Shown here piece by piece: positions 8,960-17,992 of a stretch of 64,000 nucleotides of DNA. A program made the translations under genes and the position numbers. Source of the DNA: Noviherbaspirillum humi. GTDB taxonomy: Bacteria; Pseudomonadota; Gammaproteobacteria; Burkholderiales; Burkholderiaceae_D. Position 1 is the first letter of the stretch. Every line of letters starts with the position of its first letter. The DNA lies in NCBI RefSeq assembly GCF_900188095.1, contig NZ_FZOT01000003.1, positions 372,001-436,000 of the forward strand. The letters are read 5' to 3'. The notes below the pieces were generated by a model, which made no database searches, was not told the origin of the DNA, and worked only from the letters and a program-made list of their open reading frames with translations.

Positions 8960-9572
8960 GTTCCTCCTGCTGATGATGGCCGTGGCAGTTCAATCTCGTC
9001 TGTGACTGCGTGCTGCGGTTTCGATGCCAAAAACGCAGGCGAGTTACATCAGGGATATTGACCGGCATTAAGCGAGAGGAACAATGGAATTCCTCCAGGC
9101 ATTTTCATCGGCAGGGCGTGCCGCCTAGGTGGGGCGGGATGCCGGTCTCGTGGGCGTCGTGACGCTGACGCTTCAGATGGCTCAAGGTTTCCGCCGGGCA
9201 GAGCCGGAGCGCACGATGATGGCGAATTTCCCGGCCGGCCAGCGCTTCGACGGTTTTTCCAGAGTCGGAATTGACTCTTGTGAGCACAAACAGCTGAGGT
9301 CAAAATGAAGAAATATTCGGCTGAAGCCGAATCAGTTCTTTGCCGTAGCTGATCATCTTTTTATGACCGACACACAGATTCCTATTATTGCTGCTTACTT
9401 GAGTAAGTATCACAGGAAGGGATTTGCCGATCCGCAGCGTGTAGTCAAGCTTGCCTCGATTCAAACCAACGTAGGAGATATAGCCTTCCAACACCGGCAA
9501 TCACCGCGTTAGCGGAGCTACTGCCAACCTATATGCGGTAGTTTCATGACGTGAACTTGAAACCGTTATTTC
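8960..9572. other. intergenic region with a doubtful 66-codon ORF
   Basis: About 610 bases. The half near 9300-9572 is AT-rich. A minus-strand frame at 9300-9500 could encode 66 residues (starting M-P-V-L-E-G-Y-I-S-Y) but has no clear ribosome site or family, so it is not called as a gene. Nothing else is recognised. Confidence 0.3.
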
Positions 9573-10063
9573 ATGAACCGTAAAACTTTTTTGACAGCTG
9601 TCTGGGCTTTAATTTTTTTAATGTTTTTTGGGTTCGGTGTCATTCATATTTTTTGAGCGCAAAGACCATCCTTGAAATTCAAAAGACGAACTACTGGCCT
9701 AGCGTTTCAGGAACTATCATCTCATCGCTAGTGCGTGTTGAAAAACGACGCGGCGTTAGCTATTGGCCGGAAGTGAAGTACCGATATCAGCACGACGGCC
9801 AGCTTTTCATAGGCTCCAAGATTTGGATGTACGAGGGTGGGGAAACTGAACCCACCGCAAGAGAACTTATAAATGAGTATTTACCGGGCAAACCGGTACG
9901 TGTCTACTTCGATCCTGAGAACCCTGCGTCGTCCGTGCTTCGCATAGGATTGAATCCAGGCGCAATTGCTTGGCTTGCCGTCGCTTTGTTCGGAACCGTT
10001 TTTGGGGCCGTGATGCTTTATTTCACTTTTTTCAGCAATCAAGATAGGCGCCGGCCAGAATAA
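9573..10063 (+). CDS. DUF3592 membrane protein, frame broken at a run of six T
   Basis: The main frame (from about 9655) encodes a DUF3592 protein: W-P-S-V-S-G-T-I, Y-W-P-E-V-K-Y-R-Y, P-V-R-V-Y-F-D-P-E-N-P and a C-terminal membrane helix. It has no ATG and no ribosome site. A separate frame starting with ATG at 9573 gives exactly the missing N-terminal membrane helix (M-N-R-K-T-F-L-T-A-V-W-A-L-I-F-L-M-F-F) and stops at a TGA at 9654-9656, inside the tract A-TTTTTT-G (T-run 9649-9654). One extra T, or a -1 slip on the run, joins the two frames into a normal two-helix DUF3592 protein. So this is either a sequencing or mutational indel, or a slippage site. The family function is unknown; members sit in the inner membrane. 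Confidence 0.7.
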
Positions 10064-10175
10064 CTAGCTGACCGATCAAAGGTAGTGAGGTAGTGTCATC
10101 GGCGCCGCCTTCCCACCACCTTCACCCGCTCAAACTACCCCAACGCCACCTGCGCCGCCACGCCGCACCTCGCCA

Positions 10176-10600
10176 TCACATCCAACCCACAAGCGCAAAC
10201 CGAAACACGCCCGCTAAGGCCGGCAGATAGAGCGTAGCCAACGGCATCACGACGGCCGCACCGGCCACCAGCAGCGGAAGGCGGTTAGTCGACGTCAGCA
10301 CATGCAGCGCACTGCGCCTCGGCGACAGGCCGGTAAAGATGGGCGCGAGGTTGGGCCAGCACCAGCACGATGAAGCCCGGCCGAGCAGCGCGTGCAGCAG
10401 GACCATGACGGCGATCGACACATGCATGGCCAACACATGGCACATGGAGATTTGCATGGCTGTGAAGATGCGCCGGCCGCGGCGGATGCTGAGGGCGATG
10501 GAGGCAAGACCATGCCGATCAGCATGATGCTTCGTTCAGATCGCCCAGCATGAGGCAGCGCGCGGGCGTCGCCAGCAGGAACATCGATTCGCGCCTCCCG
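10176..10600 (-). pseudogene. decayed cation-transporting P-type ATPase
   Basis: Minus-strand pieces in different frames match parts of a P-type (PMA1/Ca-like) ATPase. E-S-M-F-L-L-A ... G-D-L-N-E-A lies near 10530-10590. A-S-I-A-L-S-I-R-R-G-R-R-I-F followed by V-L-A-M-H-V-S-I-A (the membrane segment after the hinge, normally V-L-A-V-H-V-P-I-A) lies near 10380-10520. A final helix, L-A-T-L-Y-L-P-A-L, lies in 10176-10330. The ATP-binding and phosphorylation domains are missing and the pieces are out of frame, so a large deletion plus frameshifts have occurred. Such ATPases commonly sit in Fnr-controlled stress islands of Burkholderiales. Confidence 0.5.
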
Positions 10601-10872
10601 TCCAGCAGCATACAGTGCAGCCGGTTGCCGCTTCCCTTGGCGCACGATCTGTATCGAATCCTGCAAGGCAATTGGGTCGCTTCGTTTCCTCATAAAAATC
10701 CCTGGCATTCGCTGCGCTGGTTTGTAAAAACGCCTCGCCTGATCCACCCGTCATCCCCTGCCAGCGGCCGTCCTATCTTCGCAGTACTCGCGGTTTTCCC
10801 TTATCAAATGCCGGCAGTCAAATGGCATACCCCATGCTTGCCATGCCCGGTCCACCACCCAAGGAGACTTCC

Positions 10873-11790
10873 ATGCAAGCAAAAACCACCCTCATCGCGG
10901 CGGCCATCGCCCTGCTCTGCTGCGCCGGCGCCCAGGCGCAGAACAGTTCCGGCTCCTCGAATCAGCGCGACCAGTCCGGTTCGGGCGATCAATCCCAGAA
11001 GCAGCAGATCGATCAGCAGCACAAGGCGGCAATCGAAAAATGCAATGGCATGCAGGGCAATGCCAAGGACGTTTGCAAGGCAGAGGCCGATGCCCAGAAA
11101 AAAGTCGCCGATGCGCAGATGAAGCACCGCGGCGACAACTCGCCCAAGAGCCAGCTGGAGATGGCCGAAGCCAAGGCCGAAGCCGACTATGACATCGCCA
11201 AAGCCAAGTGCGGCCAGCAGGTCGGGGACGCCAAGAAAGCCTGCGAGGATGAAGCCAAGGCGGCGCAGAACCTCGCCAAGGCCCAGGCCAAGCGGCAATC
11301 GCTGACGCAGGCTGCCGGCGCGCAGAACGTCGGCAGCGCCACCAGTTCCGGTTCCAGCGGCACCGGCGGCGCTTCCGCCAGCAGCGCTTCGACGCCCAGC
11401 GCTTCGACCAGCCCGAGCGCCTCGCCGAGCACAGCCAGCACGCCGCCTTCCTCCGGCGCCTCCGCCTCGCCGAGCACCGGCGGCACGTCGGGAAGCAGCG
11501 GCACCTCCGGCTCGAGCAGCAGCGGCAGCGCCGCATCCGGTTCGCCCTCGGCCACCGGCACCACGCCCGCTACCGGCAGCAGCGCAGCGCCTTCGTCGAG
11601 CGCCGCGCCGTCCAGCGGCCCGTCGGTGGATTCCTCCAGCTCTCCAGGCACGTCCGGCTCGTCCGCTCCCTCGTCGCCGTCCTCCAGCTCCGGTTCCAGC
11701 CCGTCGTCCGGATCGACCTCCAGCGGCAGCAGCGCGTCCACCCCGTCGGCCGCGCCGGCTTCCCCGCCGCAGCCTGCCGACAGCAAGTAA
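10873..11790 (+). CDS. secreted Lys/Ala-Cys protein with long Ser/Pro/Gly/Thr-rich tail
   Basis: The ATG at 10873 has an AAGGAG ribosome site and starts a clean signal peptide (M-Q-A-K-T-T-L-I-A-A-A-I-A-L-L-C-C-A-G-A-Q-A), so it is preferred over upstream in-frame starts. The mature protein (about 285 residues) has a Gln/Lys/Ala-rich helical half with spaced cysteines (E-K-C-N-G-M, K-D-V-C-K-A-E, A-K-C-G-Q, K-A-C-E-D-E) and then some 160 residues of Ser, Pro, Gly, Thr and Ala. The tail looks disordered, like a wall-spanning or surface linker. No enzyme motif is present. It is one of two Ser-rich exported proteins in the window (the other starts at 31856). Function unknown. Confidence 0.7.
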   Translation: MQAKTTLIAAAIALLCCAGAQAQNSSGSSNQRDQSGSGDQSQKQQIDQQHKAAIEKCNGMQGNAKDVCKAEADAQKKVADAQMKHRGDNSPKSQLEMAEAKAEADYDIAKAKCGQQVGDAKKACEDEAKAAQNLAKAQAKRQSLTQAAGAQNVGSATSSGSSGTGGASASSASTPSASTSPSASPSTASTPPSSGASASPSTGGTSGSSGTSGSSSSGSAASGSPSATGTTPATGSSAAPSSSAAPSSGPSVDSSSSPGTSGSSAPSSPSSSSGSSPSSGSTSSGSSASTPSAAPASPPQPADSK

Positions 11791-11812
11791 GCGCCTTAGG
11801 CCATTGCCTCAC

Positions 11813-11859
11813 ACCCAGGCGCTGCCGCCGGTGTCCTGCATACCGCGGCAGCGCTGGGT
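11813..11859. terminator. hairpin after the Ser-rich gene
   Basis: ACCCAGGCGCTGCCGC pairs with GCGGCAGCGCTGGGT with one bulged base and a 16-base loop. There is no strong T-run, so termination strength is uncertain. Confidence 0.45.
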
Positions 11860-12071
11860 CGGCCTCAGTCATCAGTTGCCGATGCCGACCACCTGAGCAA
11901 GGAACATCGTCACTCCACTAAGGCAGACGTTGCCGGCACTGGTCCCGGCGTTGTTGACAAGCGCGGCCGACGCGGCGACAGCAAAGCATCCTTACGACAG
12001 CGGCGCAGCGATTCCGGCAAAAGCTTGCATGGCGTTTTCCTTCTCATGATCGCGCCACTCCCAATGCCGCC

Positions 12072-12830
12072 TCATTGAGCGAGATAGCCGCCATCCACCG
12101 GATAGTAGGCGCCGGTGGCGAAGGAGGCGCGGTCGGAGCTCAGCCACAGCACCAGCTCGGCGACCTCGTTTGCTTCGCCGATGCGCCCCATCGGATGCAG
12201 CGCCGCCAGCGCTTCGAACGCTCGCGGCGGCAGATCGTCCAGCAGCGGCGTGCGGATGAACGCGGGGCCGACGGTATTGACGCGGATGCCGCGCGACGCA
12301 TACTCCAGCCCGGCGGTGCGCGTCAGTCCGATCAGCCCATGCTTGGCGGCGACATAAGGCGCGTGTTCGCGGAAGCCCACCTGCGCCAGGATGGAAGCCA
12401 TGTTGACGATGCTGCCGCCCCCCGATTTCAGCATGGCGGGGATCTGGTAGCGCATGCCGTAGAACACGCCGGACAGATTGACCGCGATCACCCGGTCCCA
12501 CTCCTGCGGCGCGCATTCGCCCACGGTCGCCGCGGCGCCGCCGATGCCGGCGTTGTTGCAGGCCACATGCAGCGCGCCATAGTTTTGCATGGCTGCGTCC
12601 GCCAGCGCCTCGTTATCATCGGCGAGGGAGGTATCGGCGCGCACGAAGAGGGCATCGCCGCCGGCGGAAAGAATCTGCTCCACCGTCTCGTTGCCGCCCC
12701 GCTCGGCGATGTCCGACACCACCACCCGGGCGCCGGCTTCGGCGTAGGACAGCGCCACCGCCCGCCCGATGCCCGACCCGGCGCCGGTCACCAGCGCCAC
12801 CTTGTTTGCCAGCGGCATGATCCGCACCAT
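12072..12830 (-). CDS. SDR-family oxidoreductase
   Basis: A 252-residue classical short-chain dehydrogenase. The NAD(P)-binding T-G-A-G-S-G-I-G lies at about 16-23, N-N-A-G-I near 93, and the catalytic Ser, Tyr and Lys are in N-M-A-S-I and Y-V-A-A-K. The end P-V-D-G-G-Y is typical of the 3-oxoacyl-ACP reductase-like group. An Asp after the second beta strand (V-V-S-D-I) suggests NAD preference. It lies 16 bases after the universal stress gene and has an AGGAGA ribosome site, so the two form an operon. The substrate is unknown. Confidence 0.92.
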   Translation of the reverse strand: MVRIMPLANKVALVTGAGSGIGRAVALSYAEAGARVVVSDIAERGGNETVEQILSAGGDALFVRADTSLADDNEALADAAMQNYGALHVACNNAGIGGAAATVGECAPQEWDRVIAVNLSGVFYGMRYQIPAMLKSGGGSIVNMASILAQVGFREHAPYVAAKHGLIGLTRTAGLEYASRGIRVNTVGPAFIRTPLLDDLPPRAFEALAALHPMGRIGEANEVAELVLWLSSDRASFATGAYYPVDGGYLAQ

Positions 12831-12846
12831 GGTCGCTCTCCTTCCC

Positions 12847-13686
12847 TCAATGCGTCATCAGCACCGGCGCCGTCATCGCCTGCAGCACGGTGCGCGTGAC
12901 GCCGCCGAGCAGGATTTCGCGGAAGCGGGAGTGGCCGTAGCCGCCCATGACCAGCAGGTCGGCGCCGAAGTCGGACAGGTGCGACAGCAGCGCATTGCCG
13001 ATGTCGATGTCGTCGCCGGCCGACTCGCGCGAGACTTCGACGTTGATGCCGTGGCGGGCGAAGTACTGGCCGATGTCGGCGCCCGGCAGCTCGTCCAGCG
13101 GCGTCTCGGCCTGCGCATCGAACAGCGCCACCTGCACCTGCTCCGCCTGCATCAGGAAGGGCATCGCCAGGCTTACGGCGCGCGAGGATTGCACGCCGCC
13201 ATCCCAGGCCACCACGATGCGCTTGCCGACGCTGTTGAAAGTGCCGGCATAGGGCACGATCAGCACCGGCCTGCCGGCGTTCAGCACCACGTAGGCCGGC
13301 ATGTCGGCGCGCTGGCCGAGCAGGGATTCATCCGGGTCGTCCTGGCCGATCACCACCAGGTCGCTGTAGCGCGCCTGCAGGCACAGCGCCACGCCGGGAT
13401 CGTCCTCCACCACCCGCTTCTCGAACAGCGCGACGCCGGCGCGGTCGGCCACGCCTTCGAACTCGGCGAGCGCATCGGCCGCCTGCCGGTTCATGGTGTC
13501 GAGGTAGGCGGACAGCAGCACCGCCTCGTCGGCCATGCCCGGCATGTACAGGGCCGCAGGCAGGCCGGTGACGGCCACGCCCACCAGATGGGCGTCGTTG
13601 CGCAGCGCCAGGTCGGCGGCGATGCGCACGCGCTCGGCGTTGTGATCGGAATCGTTGACGTGGACGGCAATGGTTCGGTATCTCAT
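12847..13686 (-). CDS. tandem universal stress protein (UspA family)
   Basis: The ATG at 13686 (GAGGAG ribosome site) is preferred over an upstream in-frame start. The 279 residues form two UspA folds. The first (M-R-Y-R-T-I-A-V-H-V-N-D) is degenerate. The second starts I-V-V-A-W-D-G and keeps the ATP-binding motif M-G-G-Y-G-H-S-R-F-R-E-I-L-L-G-G-V-T-R-T. Such tandem proteins help survival under starvation and low oxygen. A perfect Fnr-type site lies about 380 bases upstream, and the SDR gene follows directly, which suggests an oxygen-controlled pair. Confidence 0.92.
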   Translation of the reverse strand: MRYRTIAVHVNDSDHNAERVRIAADLALRNDAHLVGVAVTGLPAALYMPGMADEAVLLSAYLDTMNRQAADALAEFEGVADRAGVALFEKRVVEDDPGVALCLQARYSDLVVIGQDDPDESLLGQRADMPAYVVLNAGRPVLIVPYAGTFNSVGKRIVVAWDGGVQSSRAVSLAMPFLMQAEQVQVALFDAQAETPLDELPGADIGQYFARHGINVEVSRESAGDDIDIGNALLSHLSDFGADLLVMGGYGHSRFREILLGGVTRTVLQAMTAPVLMTH

Positions 13687-14287
13687 GGCGGCTCCTCGGG
13701 GGATCAATGGCTGGATGACGGGCACACCGGCTGCTTCAGCAAGGGGATGCGCTTCTCATCGTTCGAATACATGAATGCCGGGCGCCGGCAGCAGCGGCGG
13801 ATAGCCCGCCGCCGGCGCGCCGATGGACGGCGGCGCGGCGCTCCAGTCAGTCGGCCCAGGGCGGCGTAAAGTGGCCGGTCCACATCGTTGGGCGGCTTGA
13901 TGCCGGGCGGCTGGTCCATGCCTATTCCAGTTTTCGGAGGTCATGGCATGAGGAGGCTCATGCGTGGCTCTCCGCTCATGCCGCCGCAGGCGGTGCCCGC
14001 GGTACTCGGCATAATCAGAATTTCATCCTATCGGCGCAGGGGAAACGCCGAAAGCGGGGTATTTGATGTGAATCAAAAACGTCAAGATAATAATTTCCTC
14101 CAAGGCCGGCGCGAGGACCGGCGCACCTTGGCGCAAAGAGGATGACGGAAAAAGCAGCGGCTCCAGGCTGTCCGCAACGCGGCGAAATATTCAGCCGGCC
14201 GCCTGGATCGAGCCAGCACTTGCTGCGTGACGCGGCCGGAAATCTGTTGATGCCGTTGCACCTCCGCCCATGCAGGCGGAGTTTGCG
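13687..14287. other. 600-base regulatory/intergenic region
   Basis: It contains the Fnr box at 14063-14076. Minus-strand frames at 13700-13944 look like a broken small gene, and a plus-strand frame from 14142 has a fair ribosome site but runs antisense to the kinase relic. Neither is supported enough to call. Confidence 0.35.
14063..14076. promoter_or_regulatory. perfect Fnr/Anr-type binding site
   Basis: TTGAT-GTGA-ATCAA matches the Fnr consensus at all ten conserved bases. An Fnr-type regulator with the matching recognition helix is encoded at 41614-42441. The likely target is the usp-SDR operon on the minus strand, although the 5' leader would be long. Confidence 0.75.
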
Positions 14288-15133
14288 TCACTGCGAAGGC
14301 GCGGCCTTACTGCGCGGCACCGCCACGATGAACCGGCAACCGTGGCCGATACCGTCGCTCTCGGCGCGAACGGAGCCGCCATGCAGCTCCACCAGGCTTC
14401 TGACCAGGGCAAGTCCGATGCCCAGGCCGCCTTGCGAACGGTCGTGGCTGCGTTTGGCCTGCGTGAAAAGATCGAAGGCCTGGGCCAGCATGGCGGAATC
14501 CATGCCAATGCCGTTGTCGGATACGCGCACGCCCACCTGCCGCGCATCGACCTCCATGTCCAAGACGATCCGGCCGCCGTCCGGCGTGTACTTGGCGGCA
14601 TTGCTGAGCAGATTCGCCATCACCTGCACCAGGCGTTTGCGATCGCCTTCCACCAGGACGGAACCAGGTGGCAGCCGCAGTGCCAACTGATGTCGGTGCC
14701 GCTCGATCAGCGGCCGCGCCTGCTCCACCGCATCGTTGATGATGTCGGCCATGTCCAAGGCCTGACGGTCGAGGGTGATCAAGCCGCGGGTCACGCGCGA
14801 GACATCGAGCAAGCCGTCGACCAGGCCGGCCATGTGCCTGGCCTGGCGCGCGATGATTTCGCTGGTTCGCCGCTAACGTTCCGGATCCGGGCCGGTCGTG
14901 AGCAGCAGGTCCGCAGCCGACGCGATGGGCGCCAGCGGATTGCGCAGCTCAAGCGCGAGCATGGCCAGAAATTCATCCTTGCGCCGGTCCGCTTCACGCA
15001 GCGCCGCTTCCGCCCGAATGCGGTCGGTTACGTCCATTTGCGCCACTACCGCGCCGGTAGAAAAGCTCGACCAGTCATGCAACCGCAAGCGTGCGGCGAT
15101 GTCGCCGCCGCCGGCGAATGGCTTCTTTGTCAT
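14288..15133 (-). pseudogene. dead sensor histidine kinase (His lost, amber stop)
   Basis: Two open stretches in the same frame, 15133-14876 and 14872-14288, are split only by a TAG at 14873-14875. The first holds a PAS tail ([11 protein letters not shown]) and the H-box region, which reads [13 protein letters not shown], where kinases have A-H-E-L-R-N-P. The phosphate-accepting His is Leu. The second holds a normal HATPase domain with N-L-L-S-N-A-A-K-Y-T, D-N-G-I-G-M and G-L-G-I-G-L-A-L-V. The front of the PAS domain is missing. Loss of the His plus the stop makes this non-functional as a kinase. Confidence 0.85.
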
Positions 15134-15441
15134 TGATGCTTATGGCCAAACTTTTCTTACCCGCATGCTAGTCATGGCTAGGGTTTCGCAGAGGACTGGA
15201 GCACGATCATTTGATTCGCATCTAAGATGCATGCCAAGTGCCTGTTACAGCAAGCTTTATTGCGCTCGGCAGGGAACCCGAAGTTTTTCAGCAGCCGGTT
15301 TCCCGCATGCCATGGCAGCTTGCTGCCACATCGCCATGGACGTCAGGAGTAAAATCTACGGTTGCCAAGCGCAGACGCACCAATGAAAACTAACAATTGG
15401 TTCGTTGCGCATCCTGTTTATCCCCTTAGGTTTTTTATTCG
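15134..15441. other. spacer before the hybrid kinase
   Basis: Contains an imperfect Fnr-like site, TTGAT-TCGC-ATCTA (15211-15224, one mismatch). No gene is seen. Confidence 0.3.
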
Positions 15442-17343
15442 ATGTCCCAACCGTCCGATGCCGCCCGCTTTCACCTGCTCGTTTCCGGCGTCAACGACTA
15501 CGCGATCTACATGCTGTCCCCGGAAGGCAATGTCGTCAGCTGGAATGCCGGCGCGCAGCGATTCAAGGGATACACGTCCGACGAAATCATAGGCCGGCAT
15601 TTTTCGCTTTTCTATACCGAGGAAGACCGTGCCAAGGACAAGCCGGCCTGGGTGCTGCAGACTGCGCTCAAGGAAGGCAAATACGAGGAAGAAGGCTGGC
15701 GGGTGCGCAAGGATGGGACGCGCTTCTGGGCCAGCGTGGTGATCGACCCGATCCGCGACGAGCAGGGCAATCTGGCAGGCTTCGCCAAGATCACGCGCGA
15801 CATCACCGAGCAGAAGAAGGCGCGCGACGCCATGCTGGAGAGCGAGCAGCGCTTTCGCTTCCTGGTGCAGGGCGTGACCGATTACGCCATCTTCATGCTC
15901 TCGCCGCAGGGCGAGGTCAGCAACTGGAATGCCGGCGCCCAGCGCATCAAGGGCTATGCGCCGGAAGAGATTATCGGCCAGCACTTCTCCCGCTTCTACA
16001 CCGAGGAGGATCGCGCCATCGGCCTGCCTGCGCGCGCGCTGGAAACCGCCCCGCGCGAGGGCCGCTTCGAGAACGAAGGCTGGCGGGTGCGCAAGGATGG
16101 CACCCGCTTCTGGGCGAACGTGGTCATCGACGCGATCCGCGACGATCAGGGCGGGCTGCTCGGCTTCGCCAAGGTCACGCGCGACATCACCGAACGGCGC
16201 GATGCCGCCCAGGCCTTGGAGCGGGCCAAGGAAGCGCTGTTCCAATCGCAGAAGCTGGAAGCCATCGGCAAGCTGACCGGGGGCGTCGCCCATGACTTCA
16301 ACAACCTGCTGGGCGTGCTCTCCACCGGTCTGGAAATCCTGGCCCGCGAAGTGCAAAGCCAGACCGGCATCAAGATGATGGCGGCGATGCAGCGCGCGGT
16401 CACGCGCGGCGCCACGCTGACCCAGCAGTTGCTGTCCTTCGCCCGGCAGCAGCCGCTGCGGCAGGACCGGTACAACCTCAACGCCGTGATCGGCAAGTTC
16501 GAGGCGGTGCTGCGGCGCGCGATCGATGAATCGATACGCTTCGACCTCAGGATGGACCCGGCGCTGCGTCCGGTGCAGATCGATGCCGCCCAGTTCGAGG
16601 CGGCGCTGCTGAACCTGGTCAGCAATGCGCGCGACGCGATGCCGGATGGCGGCACGCTGACGCTCTCCACGGAGAACGTGCAGCTGGGCGAGAACCAGGT
16701 CGATCACCTGCCGGCCGGGCAGTTCATCAAGGTGACGGTCGCCGATACCGGCTGCGGCATGTCGCCGGACGTCGCCGCCCGCGCCATCGAGCCCTTCTTC
16801 ACCACCAAGGAGGTAGGCAAGGGCACCGGCATGGGCTTGAGCCAGGTATATGGTTTGGTGCAGCAATGCGGCGGCGATCTGGAAATCGCCACCGAAGTCG
16901 GAAAGGGGACCGTGATTTCGATCTACCTCCCGGCCCTGGGTGCCGAAGACAGCCGGGACCTGGCGTCGGCCGAGACCAATGCGGGCAACGACAAGGCGCT
17001 GGTGGTGGACGATCAGCCGGATGTGCTGGAGGTGGCGGCCGAGATGTTCCGCAGCATGGGCTACGACGTGCTCTCGGCGAACAACGCCGCCGGCGCGCTG
17101 GAGATCTTGAAGCGCACGCCGGACATCGATGTCCTCTTTTCCGACGTTGTGATGCCCGACATCAACGGCGTCGTGCTTGCCCAGGAAGCGCGCAAGCTGG
17201 TCCCTGGCATCAAGGTAGTGCTCGCCTCCGGCTATCCGGCGCCGGCGCTGAACGAGGAGAACGCCAGCATCCGCAGCTTCCAGTTCGTGAGCAAGCCGTA
17301 TCGGCTGGCGGAGATTATGCGTAAACTGCGGGCGGTGGATTGA
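15442..17343 (+). CDS. PAS-PAS-hybrid histidine kinase with C-terminal receiver
   Basis: A 633-residue soluble sensor kinase. Two PAS domains (about 10-130 and 135-255) are very similar to each other, sharing W-N-A-G-A-Q-R, K-G-Y, and W-R-V-R-K-D-G-T-R-F-W-A, so they arose by internal duplication. HisKA follows with G-G-V-A-H-D-F-N-N-L-L (phospho-His near 286), then HATPase with N-L-V-S-N-A-R-D-A-M, D-T-G-C-G-M and G-T-G-M-G-L. The receiver at the end has D-D-Q-P and the phospho-Asp in L-F-S-D-V-V-M-P-D. There are no membrane helices, so it senses an internal signal, perhaps redox or oxygen through PAS. No partner regulator is adjacent. The last 375 bases have a damaged copy 1.2 kb downstream. 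Confidence 0.92.
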   Translation: MSQPSDAARFHLLVSGVNDYAIYMLSPEGNVVSWNAGAQRFKGYTSDEIIGRHFSLFYTEEDRAKDKPAWVLQTALKEGKYEEEGWRVRKDGTRFWASVVIDPIRDEQGNLAGFAKITRDITEQKKARDAMLESEQRFRFLVQGVTDYAIFMLSPQGEVSNWNAGAQRIKGYAPEEIIGQHFSRFYTEEDRAIGLPARALETAPREGRFENEGWRVRKDGTRFWANVVIDAIRDDQGGLLGFAKVTRDITERRDAAQALERAKEALFQSQKLEAIGKLTGGVAHDFNNLLGVLSTGLEILAREVQSQTGIKMMAAMQRAVTRGATLTQQLLSFARQQPLRQDRYNLNAVIGKFEAVLRRAIDESIRFDLRMDPALRPVQIDAAQFEAALLNLVSNARDAMPDGGTLTLSTENVQLGENQVDHLPAGQFIKVTVADTGCGMSPDVAARAIEPFFTTKEVGKGTGMGLSQVYGLVQQCGGDLEIATEVGKGTVISIYLPALGAEDSRDLASAETNAGNDKALVVDDQPDVLEVAAEMFRSMGYDVLSANNAAGALEILKRTPDIDVLFSDVVMPDINGVVLAQEARKLVPGIKVVLASGYPAPALNEENASIRSFQFVSKPYRLAEIMRKLRAVD

Positions 17344-17575
17344 GCTGGAAGAGTTCACCGCCAGCTTTCAAGGAAGTAGTCGCTCTGCAACCCGAATTCA
17401 TTGTCCTGGTTTTTGGAGGAAAAGACACCATCCGGTTTGCTCGCCCGCAAATGGAAACTCACTTCGATGCTTCCAAACCTGTAACTGCAAATGGCCCTTA
17501 AAAATGGCAGTCAATCTTTAGGAAATGTTGTAGATGACTGCCTGGCGTAAGAATCATATGCACTGTCAAGTTCAG

Positions 17576-17866
17576 TCACAGTTGCCTGTTTCCAGAGGCT
17601 TCATCTACCCATTTTCTAGCAATCTCAGGATCGATGAAGGCAGATATTGCTTCATCTGATAATTCACCGGAACCGTCCGGGGACCACCCGCCAATACAAG
17701 TGACGTCATCGAACTTAAGATTGAAGGCTTCCCAGAAGTGGCACATCATTTCAGACACATTCAGATCGTAGTCAACCAAAACATACAAAATATCGGCACT
17801 GGTTTTCCCATCGCGCTTCATTCTTCTCATCAGTGCAATTATTGCCGGATTATTATCGAACTCCAT
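17576..17866 (-). CDS. small AT-rich orphan protein
   Basis: A 96-residue acidic protein (I-I-A-L-M-R-R-M-K-R-D-G-K ... C-I-G-G-W-S-P-D-G-S-G-E-L-S-D) with no signal peptide or membrane helix. It has the size and acidity of toxin-immunity proteins, but no toxin gene is next to it. Its base composition differs from the kinase gene, and it sits beside an IS630 relic, so it may have been transferred. No family is recognised. Confidence 0.5.
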   Translation of the reverse strand: MEFDNNPAIIALMRRMKRDGKTSADILYVLVDYDLNVSEMMCHFWEAFNLKFDDVTCIGGWSPDGSGELSDEAISAFIDPEIARKWVDEASGNRQL

Positions 17867-17992
17867 TATTAGGATTCCTTAATATAAGCGTTGAGGCCGA
17901 GTGAAATCACTGCGCTTTGCAGATAGGTTTGAAGGACAGTCGTATTGTTTGAATCGAGTGCCAGCATCGGTATTGCTAACGGTGTTGATTGG

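Noticed and set aside
9300-9500. 66-codon minus-strand gene
   Set aside because: No ribosome site, no family and AT-rich intergenic setting.
15418-17358. 646-codon minus-strand frame opposite the hybrid kinase
   Set aside because: Shadow of the kinase gene; Arg/His/Gly-rich with no motifs.
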